Origin: JAVBNC01 sp031551765
GTDB taxonomy: Bacteria > Desulfobacterota > Desulfovibrionia > Desulfovibrionales > Desulfovibrionaceae
DNA: 7,928 nucleotides
Reading direction: 5' to 3'
Assembly (NCBI GenBank): GCA_031551765.1
Contig: JAVBNC010000137.1
Location: 1-7,928, forward strand
Shown: one piece after another, positions 6,429 to 7,928 of the stretch
Layout of the letters: each line of letters begins with the position of its first letter
How positions within the stretch are numbered: the first letter of the stretch is position 1
The notes under the pieces: model-generated
The model's input: only the letters and a program-made list of their open reading frames with translations
Told to the model about the DNA's origin: nothing
The model's database searches: none
Translations under genes and position numbers: made by a program

Positions 6429-6869
6429 CTATGAGTGTGGATATTTATCTATTATTTTTATGACAAGGTATGATGCATTTTTTCTCTTTACTAAAACAAT
6501 AACATGAACATTATCGCTTTTTGATTTGAGTAAAACAGGAACTGTGAATGTGTCATCATCCATTTGTATGGATTTATTGACGATAGGTACTTTTTCATCC
6601 CAGCCGTATGCAGCGTTTCCCGTTTTTGTGAAATAAGATATGTCGTTTCTATTCTCACGAATGTGTTTCACGAGGTTTTTTTCGACGTAGGTATAAATTT
6701 CGTTCTTGTTATCGGCGCGTATTGATCCAGAATCCGCATCGAAATACCACTGGTAAAACTCGCGGACGAACTGTTCCGGCGTTTGTTCGGCGCAAAGGGC
6801 GGTCTGTGTGGAATACAGAAAAAGTGTAAAGAGAAAAATCAGGCTTCTTGTTATATATTTTTGCATCAT
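6429..6869 (-). CDS. Exported DUF3828 (YbjP/YqhG-like) protein, putative immunity to the adjacent Rhs toxin
   Basis: The protein has 146 residues. I place the start at ATG 6869, 8 nt after GGAGG (6878-6882); an in-frame TTG at 6884 overlaps that site and the next codon (6866) is also ATG. The signal peptide has MQKYITR, a hydrophobic stretch at 10-20, and TALCA with likely cleavage after A27. The mature protein begins AEQTPEQFVREFYQWY, followed by DISYFTK (76-82) and an alternating hydrophobic C-terminal half (108-140) suggesting a beta-sheet. It is the first gene after the Rhs stop, where cognate immunity genes sit in polymorphic toxin loci. A periplasmic location fits a toxin that attacks peptidoglycan. 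The DNA is strikingly AT-rich: 6481-6540, for example, has 16 G/C in 60. The immunity role is inferred from position, export and family; no interaction is shown. Confidence 0.82.
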   Translation of the reverse strand: MMQKYITRSLIFLFTLFLYSTQTALCAEQTPEQFVREFYQWYFDADSGSIRADNKNEIYTYVEKNLVKHIRENRNDISYFTKTGNAAYGWDEKVPIVNKSIQMDDDTFTVPVLLKSKSDNVHVIVLVKRKNASYLVIKIIDKYPHS

Positions 6870-6914
6870 CCTGCTTTCCTCCAATGTAACGTTGCGTATT
6901 CACAAATATACCTC

Positions 6915-6944
6915 CCTATCTCTCTGAACAGCCAGAGATGTCAA
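6915..6944 (-). promoter_or_regulatory. Candidate promoter with operator-like dyad before the immunity genes
   Basis: On the minus strand a perfect TTGACA (6944-6939) is followed after 18 bp by GATAGG (6920-6915), a weak -10 matching three of six positions. The spacer is itself a perfect dyad, TCTCTG-AACAGC-CAGAGA on the plus strand (6921-6938). A start just downstream would leave a leader of about 40 nt before ATG 6869. This would give the immunity genes expression independent of rhs. The -10 weakness keeps this tentative; TATATT at 6905-6910 is an alternative without a good -35. Confidence 0.35.
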
Positions 6945-6950
6945 GCCGCC

Positions 6951-6980
6951 CGTCCGGGCGAAGCGGACTTCGCCCGGACG
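6951..6980 (-). terminator. Perfect 13-bp hairpin just past the rhs stop
   Basis: CGTCCGGGCGAAG (6951-6963) pairs with CTTCGCCCGGACG (6968-6980) around a 4-nt loop, 15 bp after the rhs stop codon. No T-tract follows on the minus strand; a TTGACA hexamer does. It could attenuate rhs readthrough into the immunity genes or stabilise the rhs mRNA end. Confidence 0.45.
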
Positions 6981-6995
6981 CCGCCACGAACGGCT

Positions 6996-7928
6996 TTACT
7001 GCCGACGGTAATATCTAAAGCCTGCTCCGGCGTTATAATAGCGCCAGCCGGGGTACAGGTCTTTTTGTCTGTGGTCTGAAATCCAAACTTGACCGTCATA
7101 CATGGCTATATGGCCATGCGGATGCCCTTTACAGCTGTCAATGATAACCACATCGCCCGCCTGAGGTTCTCCATAGACAGCAACTGCCTTGAATCCGGCG
7201 GCTTCCAGAACAGGCTCGTAGCCGCAGGCGCTACGTATTCTTCCCGTAGAGTTCAACGCACGGTTCAAGCGTATTCCACCGGCCTCAATGGCGTTTCCCA
7301 CATATTCTCCGCACTTACTGAGACTTTCTTTCCTGTTGCCTTCACGGCGCAAATGCTCCAGAGCCTTTTCCTTGTTCCACGCGGGAGCGGCCTTGGTGGC
7401 GTTTTGCGTGGCGAGCATGGTCCCGTTCCGCGTGGCTGGTATGGTGGCATTCCCCGCAGCCGCGACCAGCGTGCCCTTGGCCGTCATCTTTTGCATCTCG
7501 CTTTCGCTTAACGGCCGCATCCAGGCGGGCGCATTCCCCATGCTCGTCCCATGCGGCGCGCCGAACGGATGCGAAATCCCCCTGTGCGACTCCCCGCCCG
7601 CAACGGCGGCCGCGCGGCTGAACTTCAGCCCCGTGGGGTCCACGCGGTTCACCGGGTCGTCCGCGCAGTAGCCGTAGAGGTCGCCGTCGCCGCGCGTATC
7701 CCGCGCGGGGTCGGGCGCGGTGAAACGGCCCACTTCCGGGTCGTAGTCCCGCCAGCCGAAGCGCACCAGGCCCGTGTCTCTATCCGCCAGCCCGCCCGCG
7801 AAACCCACGGGGATGAAAAGCTGCGGGAAACTGTCGCTGACCGGCACACCGAAACTGCTGTAATCGCACACCTTCACGGCTTTCCCGAACGCGCCGGTCA
7901 GGACTTTCGGGGTGCCCACCTGGTCGCG
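6996..7928 (-). CDS. Rhs polymorphic toxin, C-terminal part with CHAP/NlpC-like amidase tip (5' end outside window)
   Basis: The last 310 residues are visible and the frame is open to the window edge. The apparent GTG start at 7919 is internal, because RDQVGTPKVLT is Rhs core sequence. The core closes with GLVRFGWRDYDPEVGRFTAPDP (53-74) and PVNRVDPTGL (92-101), the PxxxxDPxGL motif after which Rhs proteins switch to a variable toxin. The tip (102-310) has an Ala/Thr/Asn-rich linker (about 150-182) and then a compact domain: SKCGEYVGNAIEAGG (204-218, likely nucleophile C206), AGDVVII (257-263), GHPHGHIAMYDG (268-279, likely catalytic H273) and WISDHRQ (282-288, D285 a possible third residue). 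This order of Cys, GDVV strand and HGHIAxY resembles CHAP/NlpC-P60 peptidases that cut peptidoglycan peptides. The two exported small proteins downstream fit a periplasmic target. The tip DNA is visibly less GC-rich than the core, as expected for exchangeable Rhs tips. Fold is inferred from motifs only. Confidence 0.9.
   Translation of the reverse strand, partial: RDQVGTPKVLTGAFGKAVKVCDYSSFGVPVSDSFPQLFIPVGFAGGLADRDTGLVRFGWRDYDPEVGRFTAPDPARDTRGDGDLYGYCADDPVNRVDPTGLKFSRAAAVAGGESHRGISHPFGAPHGTSMGNAPAWMRPLSESEMQKMTAKGTLVAAAGNATIPATRNGTMLATQNATKAAPAWNKEKALEHLRREGNRKESLSKCGEYVGNAIEAGGIRLNRALNSTGRIRSACGYEPVLEAAGFKAVAVYGEPQAGDVVIIDSCKGHPHGHIAMYDGQVWISDHRQKDLYPGWRYYNAGAGFRYYRRQ

Noticed and set aside
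5887..6507. Plus-strand open frame of 206 codons opposite the second immunity gene
   Set aside because: No ribosome site or recognisable domain; the minus-strand gene has a signal peptide and a clear paralogue next door.
7649..7919. GTG at 7919 as the start of a short Rhs-tip gene
   Set aside because: The frame stays open to the window edge and the residues before it (RDQ) continue conserved Rhs core, so this is an internal valine.
1..7928. CRISPR array, tRNA, rRNA, insertion-sequence transposase or integrase
   Set aside because: I saw no regularly spaced direct repeats, no cloverleaf-like sequence, no rRNA segments and no transposase or integrase motifs in any frame.

Overview
The window looks like a piece of a GC-rich proteobacterial chromosome. 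The style resembles Desulfovibrionaceae (long GC-rich genes, short purine-rich ribosome sites, palindromic intergenic elements), but no phylogenetic marker is present, so that placement is a weak inference. All seven genes I accept lie on the minus strand, so the window reads biologically from right to left. The long plus-strand open frames are GC-driven shadows.

Right end (7928-5938): the 3' part of an Rhs/YD-repeat polymorphic toxin gene. It ends with the classical core-closing motif and a C-terminal domain that looks like a CHAP/NlpC-type cysteine peptidase or amidase. Two small AT-rich tandem genes follow. Both encode exported paralogues that I assign to the DUF3828 (YbjP/YqhG-like) group, and they are the likely periplasmic immunity proteins. 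A hairpin with little T-tract closes this block.

Centre (5550-1045): a three-gene catabolic cassette. It holds a permease of the ion-transporter superfamily (GntP/NhaC-like), an N-acyl-D-amino-acid deacylase, and a fold-III PLP enzyme of the D-serine dehydratase/D-threonine aldolase family. The inferred scheme is uptake of an (N-acyl-)D-amino acid, removal of the acyl group, then cleavage or dehydration of the freed D-hydroxy-amino acid. A good intrinsic terminator lies past the last gene.

Left end (689-1): the start of a second Rhs/YD-repeat gene that runs off the window without a stop. It has a good start codon and ribosome site.

The gaps between genes are unusually structured. Two copies of an approximately 82-bp palindromic repeat lie in opposite orientation, one on each side of the deacylase and PLP-enzyme genes, and their stems differ by paired changes. 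There are two G-quadruplex-like tracts upstream of genes, a dyad that exactly fills the spacer of a candidate promoter before the immunity genes, and several smaller hairpins. The most interesting unit is the Rhs amidase toxin with two divergent periplasmic immunity paralogues. The most testable new element is the covarying palindromic repeat.
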